Assembly: GCF_014297575.1 (NCBI RefSeq)
Contig: NZ_CP060412.1
Span: 4,650,001-4,714,000 of the forward strand
Length of the DNA stretch: 64,000 bases
Origin: Dyella telluris
GTDB lineage: Bacteria; Pseudomonadota; Gammaproteobacteria; Xanthomonadales; Rhodanobacteraceae
Reading direction: 5' to 3'
Shown here: positions 33,726-42,402 of the stretch, one piece after another
Position numbering within the stretch: position 1 is the stretch's first letter
Layout: every line of letters begins with the position of its first letter
Position numbers and translations under genes: made by a program
The notes under the pieces: generated by a model
Seen by the model: only the letters and a program-made list of their open reading frames with translations
Databases searched by the model: none
Told to the model about the DNA's origin: nothing

Positions 33726-34238
33726 ATGCAGCTGTTCCATGTTCACACCTCCGCAATGCACTGCAGGGATCGACCTCTCCTCTCTGAAGGTGGCATCGTC
33801 ATCGCGGGAGCAAGTTTTAACCCCTACTACACCGCGATCAGGGCCTCAGCTACGAGGCCAGCTTTAGGCATAACGCCCACCGTCATCGCACGAAGTTACC
33901 GTGTAATGTTGCGTGAAGTAGTTTTCGAACAGGTTAGAAGTGTCTCATTTCCCAAAAGCCCTTCGAGGACCACTTGCCTGTGGGTGAGTCGCTCCATTGA
34001 AGATGCTCGTTACTGGCTGGAGCGAATTCCGCATTCTGGCGAGAAGCGAATCTACGAGCTGAAGCTCGAGGACGGGGTAATCCACGAAGCACACGAGGGC
34101 CATTTGAGCGAGGAGAGCGAAAATATCCAGGAACTCGAAGGACGGGCCTTCCAGTATTGGAGCGGAGCTCGAGCCGCGACGGGCGGTAGGGAATTATTGT
34201 GCGGCGGGAAATTGACGGTCCTAAAGCGCCACGTCTAG
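33726..34238 (+). CDS. DUF2441-like protein
   Basis: The 170-aa protein begins MQLFHVHTSAMHCRDRP, then IVIAGASFNPYY, LREVVFEQVR, and the well-preserved PSRTTCLWVSRSIEDARYWL. The order matches my memory of the DUF2441 family, whose members begin with an L/F-Y/F-H-V-H segment and contain F-P-x-x-P-S-R-x-x-C-L-W. The fold has been compared to ADP-ribosyl-transferase-like proteins, but the activity is unproven. It is the second gene of the unit between repeats A and B and follows the PD-(D/E)XK gene by 114 bases. They might form an effector pair. Confidence 0.65.
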   Translation: MQLFHVHTSAMHCRDRPLLSEGGIVIAGASFNPYYTAIRASATRPALGITPTVIARSYRVMLREVVFEQVRSVSFPKSPSRTTCLWVSRSIEDARYWLERIPHSGEKRIYELKLEDGVIHEAHEGHLSEESENIQELEGRAFQYWSGARAATGGRELLCGGKLTVLKRHV

Positions 34239-34300
34239 ACCTTGCAAGTCAATCCCAGCATTGAATGTGCGCCGCAGAGCAAGGACACATGCCGGCAGGA

Positions 34301-34329
34301 GTGATTCGCCCGTGTTATAGGGGTAGGGC
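34301..34329 (+). repeat. direct repeat B flanking a two-gene unit
   Basis: GTGATTCGCCCGTGTTAT, then aGGGGTAGGGC. It is the partner of repeat A at 32447-32476. It lies in the 255-base gap between the DUF2441-like gene and the convergent nuclease-like gene, which otherwise holds nothing recognisable. Confidence 0.65.
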
Positions 34330-34493
34330 GTGATCGCTTTCGGTTTGACCCACTTGCGTTCAGTGCCTCAAATGCAACCTGAGTGGCGAGCGGTGGACGC
34401 ACCTTCTCAAAGCCTCTGATTGCTCATCCTTAGCAGGCGCAGGAACCATCAGCGCTCGCGGTGTCTGATCCAGCGAATCGGGCGAGGCGATTA

Positions 34494-35738
34494 CTATCCC
34501 GCTCCCAGTGTTGGGGCTTGGAGTGCGACGAGCATTTGATTTATTCGACTCCTGACTTCGTTGGCGAAAAGTCCGCGAGCATCAAATCCAGCCGCATCGA
34601 GCAGCGGCCACGTGTATTCACAAAACAGGCCAGGTCGCGGGTGTGCCTTTTGACGTTGACTCGCGGTGAACTCCCTGTCGAACGCTTCTTTACCCGATGT
34701 ATCAAGGATGCAATCGGCCTCGAGCGTGTCCAGATACCCCGTCCATTCCGACCGGGACAGCTCGCGCGATTGCCCGATATTTTCCACCCAATACGTGCAA
34801 TATTTCTCAACGCTGCACGGCGAGCTTGCCCACGCATATCCCCCGGCCATGAATCCCCAGTGGAAGTTGGGTTCGACTCGCCACCCTTTGGATCTGAGCG
34901 CAATCAGGTTTTGTACTGATGTCGGGTCCGAAAAAAGAGCTCGTGCCTGTCCGAGCGTGTCGGCCGGATACATACGAAGACTTACGGCACCCGCATCGCT
35001 CGGATAGCCAAGCCAAGCCATGAAAATTTTCGGCGTACAATCGAAGTCGCGCCAACCTAGGCCCTTGCCTTCCTCGCCACCGACCGCGATCCCTTGGATA
35101 GCATCCAGGCGCCTCTCCAGGCGGAAGCGATTGTTCCCACAGCGACTGATCGTTGAGTAGGGGCCGATGTTAGGAAAATGTTCCTCAACAAAGTCCAGAA
35201 AGTCGCAAATCACTGAGCGCTCAGCGCCGTGAACCAAGTTGCGATCCACAAGATCGGAGAGCATCGCCAGCACATCTTGCCATCGCACGGACCGAGGTTG
35301 ATCCTGAAACTTCACCGGTGCGCCATGCAGGTTGATACGGTGGGGCTGCTCAGTCGGCTCACCCCAGTTGATCTTGTTTTCCACGACGACAACCAGTTCG
35401 CTGCCGTAGGTGATAATTGCGTCCAAAACCTGTTGCCGATCAGAAACCTCAAAGATGGCATTTACCTGCTTCGCATCGGGTGCTAACCAGACACTGATTC
35501 CTGGGATGGCGTCCCCATCAAGCGGGGGTTCCTGCTTCGTCACTACGCGCTGACGCTGCGTCGCAAACTCGGCCGGTGGCAAAGTTTGCAGCGCACGGCC
35601 GGGTGAAACAAAATTGAGCCAGGCCTGATGTGCCATAGGGCTGTAGCGGAGCACGACCAAAAGCGCTCGCGTGAGCTGATTCTCATGCCACGCCGCTGCT
35701 GACTGGAAAGGAACGAAGAAGTTTAGGTGGTTGGTCAT
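34494..35738 (-). CDS. PD-(D/E)XK-like protein, unknown role
   Basis: The 414-aa protein begins with FFVPFQSAAAWHENQLTRAL and the helical LLVVLRYSPMAHQAWL. It carries the E-x-K motif ELVVVVENKINWG at about residues 113-125, preceded by a possible Asp in VSDRQQVLDAIITYG. The start with H-E-N-Q-L-T-R-A-L is shared by a group of uncharacterised large nuclease-like proteins in defence islands. The C-terminal half (about 250-400) carries aromatic-rich segments and has no recognised domain. It is the last gene of the minus-strand run SIR2-HerA-GNAT. It begins 84 bases after the GNAT gene and has no visible ribosome binding site. Confidence 0.6.
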   Translation of the reverse strand: MTNHLNFFVPFQSAAAWHENQLTRALLVVLRYSPMAHQAWLNFVSPGRALQTLPPAEFATQRQRVVTKQEPPLDGDAIPGISVWLAPDAKQVNAIFEVSDRQQVLDAIITYGSELVVVVENKINWGEPTEQPHRINLHGAPVKFQDQPRSVRWQDVLAMLSDLVDRNLVHGAERSVICDFLDFVEEHFPNIGPYSTISRCGNNRFRLERRLDAIQGIAVGGEEGKGLGWRDFDCTPKIFMAWLGYPSDAGAVSLRMYPADTLGQARALFSDPTSVQNLIALRSKGWRVEPNFHWGFMAGGYAWASSPCSVEKYCTYWVENIGQSRELSRSEWTGYLDTLEADCILDTSGKEAFDREFTASQRQKAHPRPGLFCEYTWPLLDAAGFDARGLFANEVRSRINQMLVALQAPTLGAG

Positions 35739-35822
35739 GGTGTAAACGGATATCCATACGTCTCAGCGAGGGCGATGCAGTCGACGAATCAACCCCTAGC
35801 GCTCTAGCTCGCCGCAACGGGT

Positions 35823-36344
35823 TTAAGCATAGTCTTTGCCACAGCGACCTTCGTGACCAAGCACAAATAGTTGGATGGCGCGCGCGCCGTCTCGCGAAGC
35901 ATAGGCCGTTCCCACCGGGACGAAATCAAAAAGTCTCAGCACACGGTGCATCCCTTGGTTTACGTCTGCGGACGTCGCATAAACCGCCCCTTGGGCATGC
36001 TCAAGGAGCTTTTTCACAAGGTCGCGGCTAATTCCCCGACGTCTTGCTTGCGGCTTGATATAAACCCAGCCGAGCTCGCGGGCGAACTTCTCCGCCATAT
36101 CAGGCACGCCGGCCTTCTTAAAAGTCTGGTTTCGGTACCCAACATTTGGATTTTTGAGACCTGCGACGCCTTGAACTACCCCACCATCCTTAGCAAAAGC
36201 TACGCGATGTGCTCGGTCTAGCAGCTGCGTCAAAGTCGCTGGGTTGACTTCACCTCCTTCGAGAATGCACTCCACAAAGGAGCGCCTGTCATCACCCGAA
36301 AGTTCATCGGGACTGTGCACCGATACCACGATTTTCTCACCCAT
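35823..36344 (-). CDS. GNAT-family N-acetyltransferase
   Basis: The 173-aa protein has the acetyl-CoA-binding signature in WVYIKPQARRRGISRDLVKKLL (V-x-P-x-x-R-R-x-G-I/x). A strand then reads AVYATSADVNQGMHRVLRLFDF and VPVGTAYASRDG, typical for the last GNAT strands. The substrate is unknown. Some GNATs in islands modify tRNA or small molecules, but nothing points to that here. GAGGGA precedes the ATG at 36344. It follows the HerA gene by 136 bases on the same strand and may be an accessory to the SIR2-HerA module. Confidence 0.82.
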   Translation of the reverse strand: MGEKIVVSVHSPDELSGDDRRSFVECILEGGEVNPATLTQLLDRAHRVAFAKDGGVVQGVAGLKNPNVGYRNQTFKKAGVPDMAEKFARELGWVYIKPQARRRGISRDLVKKLLEHAQGAVYATSADVNQGMHRVLRLFDFVPVGTAYASRDGARAIQLFVLGHEGRCGKDYA

Positions 36345-36480
36345 CTAGTTTCCCTCGATCTGGATCATTTATTGCGCAGGGCGCCCTTGTTGTCGGGAGC
36401 GGGGAATACAACGAGGAGCAGCCGAAGTTCGCACTGCGCTTGAAGCAGTTAGTGTGACCTGCTCTACAGCCTCTTGGAAC

Positions 36481-38199
36481 TCAAGGCTGGGGCACGTCGC
36501 CTGGCTGCCAATGATCAGCATAATTTGCCCCGTGAGACTTTGGAGCAACTCGCGGCGGTAGTATCTGGACGGGAAGGGGCATCGGGCTATCCACACCGAC
36601 AATAATCGCCTCGCCTTGACCCAGTGTTGGAAGAAAGGCAGCGGCTCCTGCATCCAGGTTTCCACAGGCCCTCTCAACTACGGCACGATCCCGCTCGTTA
36701 ATGAGGCGATGAACGATGAACATGCCCATTTGACTAAGCACGTCTTCGGGAATATCGCGAGGACGTTGAGTGGCCAAAACGCATGTCAGCCCATACTTTC
36801 GCCCCTCCTTGGCGATTAGGCCGAACGCCTCCAACTCTGTACGGGAGAATTCGTCGCCGAGACTTTTGTCGAGAAACTGATGAGCTTCGTCCAGTAGGAC
36901 GACAAGCGGTAGCTGTTGGAACCGCCCACAGCGTGCCAAGTTCAGGAGGTATCGCCCAACCGCGTTGGCGACGAGCTCGCGGGCATTGTGCTCGAATGAC
37001 AAGAATTCCAAGCTAACACGAAGGATGCGTTGGCCAGGATTCTCCAGAAACCGCTCGAGGACTGTGGGAAGCGGCTCGAGGTCTTCAGTATCGAAAAGAC
37101 ACGCCAGACTGGGTGAGGCCAGATCACTCTCGATCCTCGACATCAGTGTCACGCAAGCACTGACCTCGTTTGGCGTAGGTCCGCCCCAGCAGTTCACATT
37201 AGCATTGAAGCCAGCCGGATAGACGCATTCTTCGTTGATCTGGCTGGAGAGGAGCCGGATGTCAAAACGAGCCCCTTGAGCGGACAGAGCATTGGCGCTC
37301 GCAATGACCGCGTCCTCGAAGGGCGCCCTAGGTCGACCTTGCTTCCTTATCAGCCCCCCGTTTGCCAGCTCAGGATGAAGATGTGCAACTTTCAAGCTGC
37401 GCACTGCTTCTCGAAATTTTGGAGCTTGGACGCCCGGACTTGGACGGAACAGAACGAATAGATCTGTGTCGGTCAGCTCTGTATACGGAAAGCCAACGAA
37501 ACGGCGTGAATCTAGGGCACCCGTTCTAGATCCGCCCAGAAAAACATGAGTCACACCTGCAGCCTGATTTGCATACTCACCGGTGGCGTCGAACAAGATT
37601 GCCTTGCCACCTAGTCGAGAGATTTCCTCGACTAAGTGGGCAGTCGTCCAACTCTTTCCTCCACCAGTTGCGCCCAAAACTGCGCAGTGCCGGCCGAAAA
37701 GTTGCGCAGGATCGACGGCGATACTGGTATTCTGCGCATGGGGAAACACAGCTAGCTGCACTTTCTTGGCATTGGCGAGCGCGCTCGCTTCGATTGCTTG
37801 CTTCAGCAGGAGTGGGTGAGCTGAGTAGACGTATTGGCTAACCCGGGGGGAGATGGGGATGCCCTTTGACGACCTTCCAGTTTGGAGGTCCACAGCGGTT
37901 AGAAGTTGGACTACCCCGATAGGGTGCGGTGCCTGATGACTTTCAGCTTCGAACTCGACAGATAACCTGTCGCGCTCAGGCAGACGAACCTCGAAGATCC
38001 GACCGAGGACGGCGTGCTCCTCGCCTTCAATGACAACAAACTCACCGACTTGACCGCCCATAAGCGGAAACCCTGCTAAGTGCGCGCTCATGGGCGTGGA
38101 CGCGTGAGGAAGATTGACCTCGACGAGACCGGGCCGAACTCGGCACACGGTGCCGACGTAGCGCGCATGATCGAACGGGTAGATTGCTAGGCTGCTCAT
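36481..38199 (-). CDS. herA: HerA-type hexameric ATPase/translocase of a SIR2-HerA defence pair
   Basis: The 572-aa protein has an N-terminal HAS-barrel-like region (about residues 1-95), Walker A GATGGGKS at 176-183, and Walker B LPLVVLLDEAHQF at 430-442 with D437/E438. An arginine-rich sensor region follows (GLTCVLATQRPRDIPEDVLSQM). These are the hallmarks of HerA/FtsK-type DNA translocases. Its ATG overlaps the stop of the SIR2 gene by 4 bases (ATGA), so the two are coupled. In studied SIR2-HerA systems the ATPase assembles with SIR2 into a large complex that senses phage and depletes NAD. That role is inferred here from gene order and motifs. Confidence 0.9.
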   Translation of the reverse strand: MSSLAIYPFDHARYVGTVCRVRPGLVEVNLPHASTPMSAHLAGFPLMGGQVGEFVVIEGEEHAVLGRIFEVRLPERDRLSVEFEAESHQAPHPIGVVQLLTAVDLQTGRSSKGIPISPRVSQYVYSAHPLLLKQAIEASALANAKKVQLAVFPHAQNTSIAVDPAQLFGRHCAVLGATGGGKSWTTAHLVEEISRLGGKAILFDATGEYANQAAGVTHVFLGGSRTGALDSRRFVGFPYTELTDTDLFVLFRPSPGVQAPKFREAVRSLKVAHLHPELANGGLIRKQGRPRAPFEDAVIASANALSAQGARFDIRLLSSQINEECVYPAGFNANVNCWGGPTPNEVSACVTLMSRIESDLASPSLACLFDTEDLEPLPTVLERFLENPGQRILRVSLEFLSFEHNARELVANAVGRYLLNLARCGRFQQLPLVVLLDEAHQFLDKSLGDEFSRTELEAFGLIAKEGRKYGLTCVLATQRPRDIPEDVLSQMGMFIVHRLINERDRAVVERACGNLDAGAAAFLPTLGQGEAIIVGVDSPMPLPVQILPPRVAPKSHGANYADHWQPGDVPQP

Positions 38200-39446
38200 T
38201 GCACTTGGCCCAAGCTGCGCATACGTGCCACGTGTTTTTCCATGTCAGACTGAGCGACGATGTCTGGCACATAGGCCAGCAAGCCGTTGAAGCTCTCATT
38301 AATCATTGACAGGCGTGCGTCTCCTGCCTTGGCCAGCTGGGCCAGCTTGCGAATGTGCGCATTGATCAATGCCTCGCCCGGCCTCGGAACTGGGTCTCCT
38401 CCAACGGTATGAGGGGCGAGGTAGGGGCCAGCCACAACAAGTTTTAGACTAAGGTTCGACCGGATCGCTGACATGATTGGCTCTGCCAGGTGGTTGTCAT
38501 TAAAGCCAAAGCCGACGACCATCACCCCGACATTGGGTTGGCGAAGCGCAGCTTGGAAGGCAGCAATCATCTCCAGGTAAGGCTGCTCAAATGCAAGTTC
38601 ATATTTTGAGTTTCGCGGATAGATGAGAACGGGCTGCGCCGCACCCGCCACCTTGTGAACTTCGTTGGAGACGGGATCTCGCTCCCAGTCAATAGACCCG
38701 TGGAGCTTGTAAAGATGGAATAGGTTCGGCACGAAGTCTTGGCGCTCGCCATCGTTACCGCGTGTGACAATGTCGTAGCTAAAATTAATTGCGTCGAATG
38801 TGGACGGGATGGAATAGGAGAACCCATCATTCACAATGAGTCGCGCTTGGCGAGCCGCCTCTTCGAAGCAACGATCGTAGTTTGTGGTGAAGAGCTTAGC
38901 CCGCTGCTTGCGATTGGAGCGACGCGCTATTCGGCGCAGGAACTGCTCATGAATGGGAAGTGCATGGTTGGCAACAACGAAGTTGGTTGCGTCAGCGATT
39001 TCGCGCTCAGCCAGTGCTACGAAAGCCGCGACCTTAGCTTTGTGCTCAGCGTTGAAAACTGCTTCGGCCATTCGGCATCGGGAGAGTAATGCTTCGATGT
39101 TGGTTTCGTCTTGCGGGTAGCCAATGACTTGAATCAACGCATTGAAGTCAAAGCCTAGGGTGTCGGCGACTGCGTTAGTCTTGTCGCGAACTCGCACCCA
39201 GAGGTCCCACATTGTGGGTGCCTTGGCGGCGCCAGGCTTCGATGGTTCAACACCGAGAGACGTTCCTAGCCCTGCCAAAATCACTAAATTTTCGCAGTAG
39301 AAGAGCTCGGAGATGACGCGCTTTGCTTCTGCGACGGCGGAATCTGGGGGAAAAATGGCGGGCCGCGCATTTCCCACCGCTCCGGCGGGTAGCGCCGGGA
39401 GTTCGGCGAGCCAGTTGCCTTGTGTCATGGCGCTCAAAACTTGCAT
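38196..39446 (-). CDS. SIR2-domain NADase of a SIR2-HerA defence pair
   Basis: The protein is 416 aa from the chosen start. NAD-binding motifs are in order: LAGLGTS at 58-63 (variant of GAGxS), FTTNYD at 186-191 (TxNxD) and LYKLHGSIDW with the probable catalytic H249. GFGFNDNHL near residue 330 closes the fold. The N-terminal SELFYCENLVILAGLGTSLGV and PTMWDLW segments match SIR2 proteins paired with HerA. ATG 39446 with AGGGG upstream is preferred. In-frame ATGs at 39479 and 39497 lack ribosome binding sites. It is expected to cleave NAD on infection together with the downstream HerA. Confidence 0.88.
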   Translation of the reverse strand: MQVLSAMTQGNWLAELPALPAGAVGNARPAIFPPDSAVAEAKRVISELFYCENLVILAGLGTSLGVEPSKPGAAKAPTMWDLWVRVRDKTNAVADTLGFDFNALIQVIGYPQDETNIEALLSRCRMAEAVFNAEHKAKVAAFVALAEREIADATNFVVANHALPIHEQFLRRIARRSNRKQRAKLFTTNYDRCFEEAARQARLIVNDGFSYSIPSTFDAINFSYDIVTRGNDGERQDFVPNLFHLYKLHGSIDWERDPVSNEVHKVAGAAQPVLIYPRNSKYELAFEQPYLEMIAAFQAALRQPNVGVMVVGFGFNDNHLAEPIMSAIRSNLSLKLVVAGPYLAPHTVGGDPVPRPGEALINAHIRKLAQLAKAGDARLSMINESFNGLLAYVPDIVAQSDMEKHVARMRSLGQVQ

Positions 39447-39652
39447 GATGCCCCTGTCCCTTTGGTTGGTCGCCGCCATCCTAGCGCGCTCCGACACACC
39501 TCGTTATCTAGCGGCGTGCCCCAGGTGGCCACTTCAAGCTCAAATGCGCCCCCCCCGGCCACTCAGCACGGGGATGTTGTGCCAACACCGGCGGCGTGCG
39601 CTTTGCGCAACGAGAGCGAGAGGGGGCTTCTCACTTCAGTTCCACACGTCGC

Positions 39653-40741
39653 TCAGTGTTCCTCTAGAAGGCGCGCTGCCGGATTATCGGTTGCACTACC
39701 CGCCTGAAAGTATCCCATCACGCTGGACACCGCCCGATGCTCGGTCATCGCCATGATCGCCGGCAACGGCACGCCCTGTCGGCTCGCTTCGGTGACGAAA
39801 CCTGACCGCAAACTATGCCCACCAAAGTCTCCCTGCAGACCCGCGAGTTTCGCGCGCCGCTGCACGATCTCGCCCACCGCGGCCGGGGAGAGGGCAGGTC
39901 CAACTCGTTGCTTCCACAGCCGCCGAAAAATCGCCCCCTCGGTAATGCTGGCTGCGGCCAGCCAGGCCTCGAGTGCCTGGGCGGCCCGATCTAAAACCGG
40001 TTTGTCGGGTGTCGAGGTCGCGCCCACGCCGGCCTGCTGGGTCTTGCTGTGCTCCAGTCGGTAGATAAAGCCCTGGGGACCGATGCGGCGCAAGTCGCGC
40101 AGATTTGCCGCGGCGACCTCGCTGCGACGCCGGCCGCCGCTGGCAAAGCCAAAGCAGAGCAGGGCGCGGTCACGCAGGCCTTCGAGGCTGTCGTCACAGG
40201 TGGCCAGCATGGTCTCGAGCTCGGCGAGGGTGATCGCGGTCTTCTTGCGCGGGCGCTCGCCTCGCTTGACCGCGGCGCGGGCGGCGCGGCTGAGCACCGT
40301 GCGAATGGCCGGCTGCTCGCACGGATTGGTCACGTGCTTGAGCCGATGCGCCGTGGACAGCACCGCGACCCGATGACGGACCGTCGCCAGCGTCCATGGG
40401 CCCAGGTTGGCTTTGAGGCCGGCGGCCACCAAGGCTTGGTCGATGGTCGGCGGCAGCTCCCAGGCCAACTCGCCATCGGCGGATCGGCGGACCACATGAT
40501 CGACCACGAACTGCAGCACCGTGGCTTCGGACACCGGCAACGTTAGTTCGACGCCGTAGCGCGCCGTGTGCCAGCCGGCCCAGTAGCGCAGGGCACTGGC
40601 GTAGCTGCGAGTGGTGTTGGCGGCGGCCGCTTCGGCGAGCAATTCGCGCACGGCGTCGGCGGCCTGCTGCGCCAGCTGGATCGGCAACGCCAGGCTGGCG
40701 GCCGGCTGGGCAAGGGGCGAGATCGTGGAAATATCTTTCAT
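39653..40741 (-). CDS. tyrosine recombinase / phage-type integrase
   Basis: The 362-aa protein has an N-terminal SAM-like core-binding domain (AAANTTRSYASALRYWAGWHTARYG, read in sequence from about residue 38) and a catalytic domain. R of box I is in FGFASGGRRRSEVAAANL. H-x-x-R is in GGHSLRSGFVTEASRQG. A second His or Trp region is in MTEHRAVSSVMGYFQ, which carries the tyrosine nucleophile. It resembles integrases of integrative elements that sit next to KfrA-like genes. There is no ribosome binding site, and the start region overlaps a dif-like sequence. It is divergent from the KfrA-like gene and probably mobilised or once mobilised part of this island. Confidence 0.88.
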   Translation of the reverse strand: MKDISTISPLAQPAASLALPIQLAQQAADAVRELLAEAAAANTTRSYASALRYWAGWHTARYGVELTLPVSEATVLQFVVDHVVRRSADGELAWELPPTIDQALVAAGLKANLGPWTLATVRHRVAVLSTAHRLKHVTNPCEQPAIRTVLSRAARAAVKRGERPRKKTAITLAELETMLATCDDSLEGLRDRALLCFGFASGGRRRSEVAAANLRDLRRIGPQGFIYRLEHSKTQQAGVGATSTPDKPVLDRAAQALEAWLAAASITEGAIFRRLWKQRVGPALSPAAVGEIVQRRAKLAGLQGDFGGHSLRSGFVTEASRQGVPLPAIMAMTEHRAVSSVMGYFQAGSATDNPAARLLEEH

Positions 40742-40765
40742 AATATGTAATGTATACTACGAAAT
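40733..40765. other. dif-like sequence at the integrase start (possible att site)
   Basis: On the plus strand, ATCTTTCATAA resembles the complement of the dif XerD arm at 9 of 11 positions. After 11 bases, TACTACGAAAT resembles the complement of the XerC arm at 8 of 11. The spacer is 11 bases, not 6, so it cannot be a normal Xer site. AT-richness may cause part of the match. Confidence 0.3.
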
Positions 40766-40845
40766 AGGGCGTCTACCCACGATAATCATCACTTATCGCG
40801 AGTAAGAATCCAAGCGGGCAGGGGGCCGATCGAGGAGACCGTTCC

Positions 40846-41775
40846 ATGGCACGAGGCATTACCCAAGACCAGGTCAGCGCTGTCGCTGAGACCATCCTCT
40901 ATGTCGGCGAGAATCCGACCGTAGAAAAAGTCCGAGCCGCTCTCGGCACCGGCTCGCCGAATACCATCACGCGCATGCTCGAGACGTGGCGCGGTCAACT
41001 AGGGGATCGGCTGCGCCAGCTCAGCACTTTGCCGGAGGTGCCTGTCCCGGTGGGGCAGGCGATGGTCGACCTGTGGCGTCTCGCGATCGAACACGCGAAG
41101 CATGCCCTGGATGAGCACTTCTCAGAAGAAAACGCCCTGCTGGAGACCGCCCAGGCTCAGCTCGCGCAGGAGCGTGGAAGCTGGGAGCAGCGCCTGCAGG
41201 TGGCCGAAACCAGCCTGGCGCAAGCCCGGGCGGCACGCGACCTCGCCGAGCACGCCTGCAACACCCTCGATGGCCAATTGGAAGACAGTCACGCTCTCCG
41301 CTCAGATCTGCAGCAACAGCGCGATCGACTGCAAGTCCAGTACGACCAGCAAGCAACGCTGCTCCAATCGCTTCGGTCGCAGCTGGACGAACACCAGGCC
41401 GCAATGGAGGCGGAGCGCGAGCGCCGAGACACGCACCTTCGCGCTGTCGAAGATCGTGCCCACCTCGAGGTCGATCGCGCTCGGCAAGAAGCGAAGCAAT
41501 GGCAGCAACGATGGGAGAGCTCTGAACGAACCAGTCGCGAAGTGCACACCGAAATGCAGAGCCGGATCGAAATGATCAGCGATCGGGCTCGTCACCTGGA
41601 ACAGGAGCTGGCGAGCAAAATGGGCCAAGTCACCGCCCTCGAAAAGGCACTAGCGGAAGCACGGTTCGCGGCCAAAACTAAACCGCAGCAATCGAAGGCT
41701 ACGGCCAAGGTGCCCGCCAAGCGCGGTCAGCGACCGAAATCATCGGCTCGATCAGCCACTCTCAAATTACCCTGA
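40846..41775 (+). CDS. KfrA-like DNA-binding coiled-coil protein
   Basis: The 309-aa protein has an N-terminal helix-turn-helix (GITQDQVSAVAETILYVGEN; then TVEKVRAALGTGSPNTITRML), the KfrA N-terminal domain. A long coiled coil runs from about residue 90 to 270, rich in Ala, Glu, Gln and Arg, followed by a basic Lys/Ala/Pro tail. Plasmid KfrA proteins repress their own gene and help segregation or nucleoid-like packing. On chromosomes, similar proteins accompany integrases of mobile elements. GAGGAG lies 8 bases before the ATG. It is divergent from the tyrosine recombinase. Confidence 0.85.
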   Translation: MARGITQDQVSAVAETILYVGENPTVEKVRAALGTGSPNTITRMLETWRGQLGDRLRQLSTLPEVPVPVGQAMVDLWRLAIEHAKHALDEHFSEENALLETAQAQLAQERGSWEQRLQVAETSLAQARAARDLAEHACNTLDGQLEDSHALRSDLQQQRDRLQVQYDQQATLLQSLRSQLDEHQAAMEAERERRDTHLRAVEDRAHLEVDRARQEAKQWQQRWESSERTSREVHTEMQSRIEMISDRARHLEQELASKMGQVTALEKALAEARFAAKTKPQQSKATAKVPAKRGQRPKSSARSATLKLP

Positions 41776-41789
41776 TCCTTGTCGGTCGC

Positions 41790-42080
41790 TCATCGAATCA
41801 TGTCGTAGAGTTCGCTGAGCGAATTTACCGGGCCAATGGTTGGGCAATGCGTGGGAATTACGAACGCGTCGAAACGGCTGCCCGCTCCATCCATCGGGCG
41901 ATCGCGTAGGGCGGCCTTAAGCGTTGAATTCGAGAAGCCCAGCGAAATGGCAGTCCCGCCGACCAGCGCTTGCAATTCATCGACGTACATACCAAATGCT
42001 GCTTCACATTTACAAGATCGCGGCTCCCGCGGGTACAGCCGAAAAACATCGTGGCACGTGGTGCAGTAGATGAGCTTCAA
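41790..42080 (-). CDS. small zinc-ribbon-like protein, unknown
   Basis: The 96-aa protein begins MKLIYCTTCHDVFRLYPREP and contains CKCEAAFG, so a C-x2-C plus C-x-C set could bind zinc. The middle has GTAISLGFSNSTLKAAL and FDAFVIPTHCPT. Similar short orphan proteins with CxxC, then S/C-x-C-G, then G-F-x-N-S occur in mobile elements. The start is a TTG at 42080. It faces the KfrA-like gene tail to tail with a 14-base gap. Confidence 0.6.
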   Translation of the reverse strand: MKLIYCTTCHDVFRLYPREPRSCKCEAAFGMYVDELQALVGGTAISLGFSNSTLKAALRDRPMDGAGSRFDAFVIPTHCPTIGPVNSLSELYDMIR

Positions 42081-42402
42081 AGGGGTTCTCGCCGATAGTG
42101 ATGTGGTGCCTATTTAAGCGCGCATCGCTACCCATTTTCATCCACCAAAGATGACTCGATTTCTTCGCATTCCTAGATGACCAGATGGAATCCGGATTCT
42201 GTAACCACCACCGTTGATTAACTTCAACCAAGACTCCTGTCGTAGTGGATTGCAAGGTGTGCGCTCAAGCTCCTGCATTGCTCAATTGCATGTCAATGGA
42301 CAGCCGTGAGGAATGAGACCTTGCCGCCTGGCTAACTTCAATGTCATCTCATGAAGCTCTACGATGTCCCTCGGTTAAGTAAACCCACGCGATGGCACTC
42401 TC
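42081..42402. other. 322-base intergenic region
   Basis: A minus-strand frame (42010-42255, reading VEVNQRWWLQNPDSIW) overlaps the zinc-ribbon gene by 71 bases and lacks support. It is probably a promoter region for the two divergent neighbours. Confidence 0.4.

Noticed and set aside
39549..39556. Run of eight C near the SIR2 gene, and a run of eight G near 1450, as further copies of the C/G promoter element
   Set aside because: Neither has the partner block at the required 8-base distance.
42010..42255. 81-aa minus-strand frame with tryptophan-rich stretch
   Set aside because: It overlaps the zinc-ribbon-like gene by 71 bases in another frame and has no ribosome binding site.
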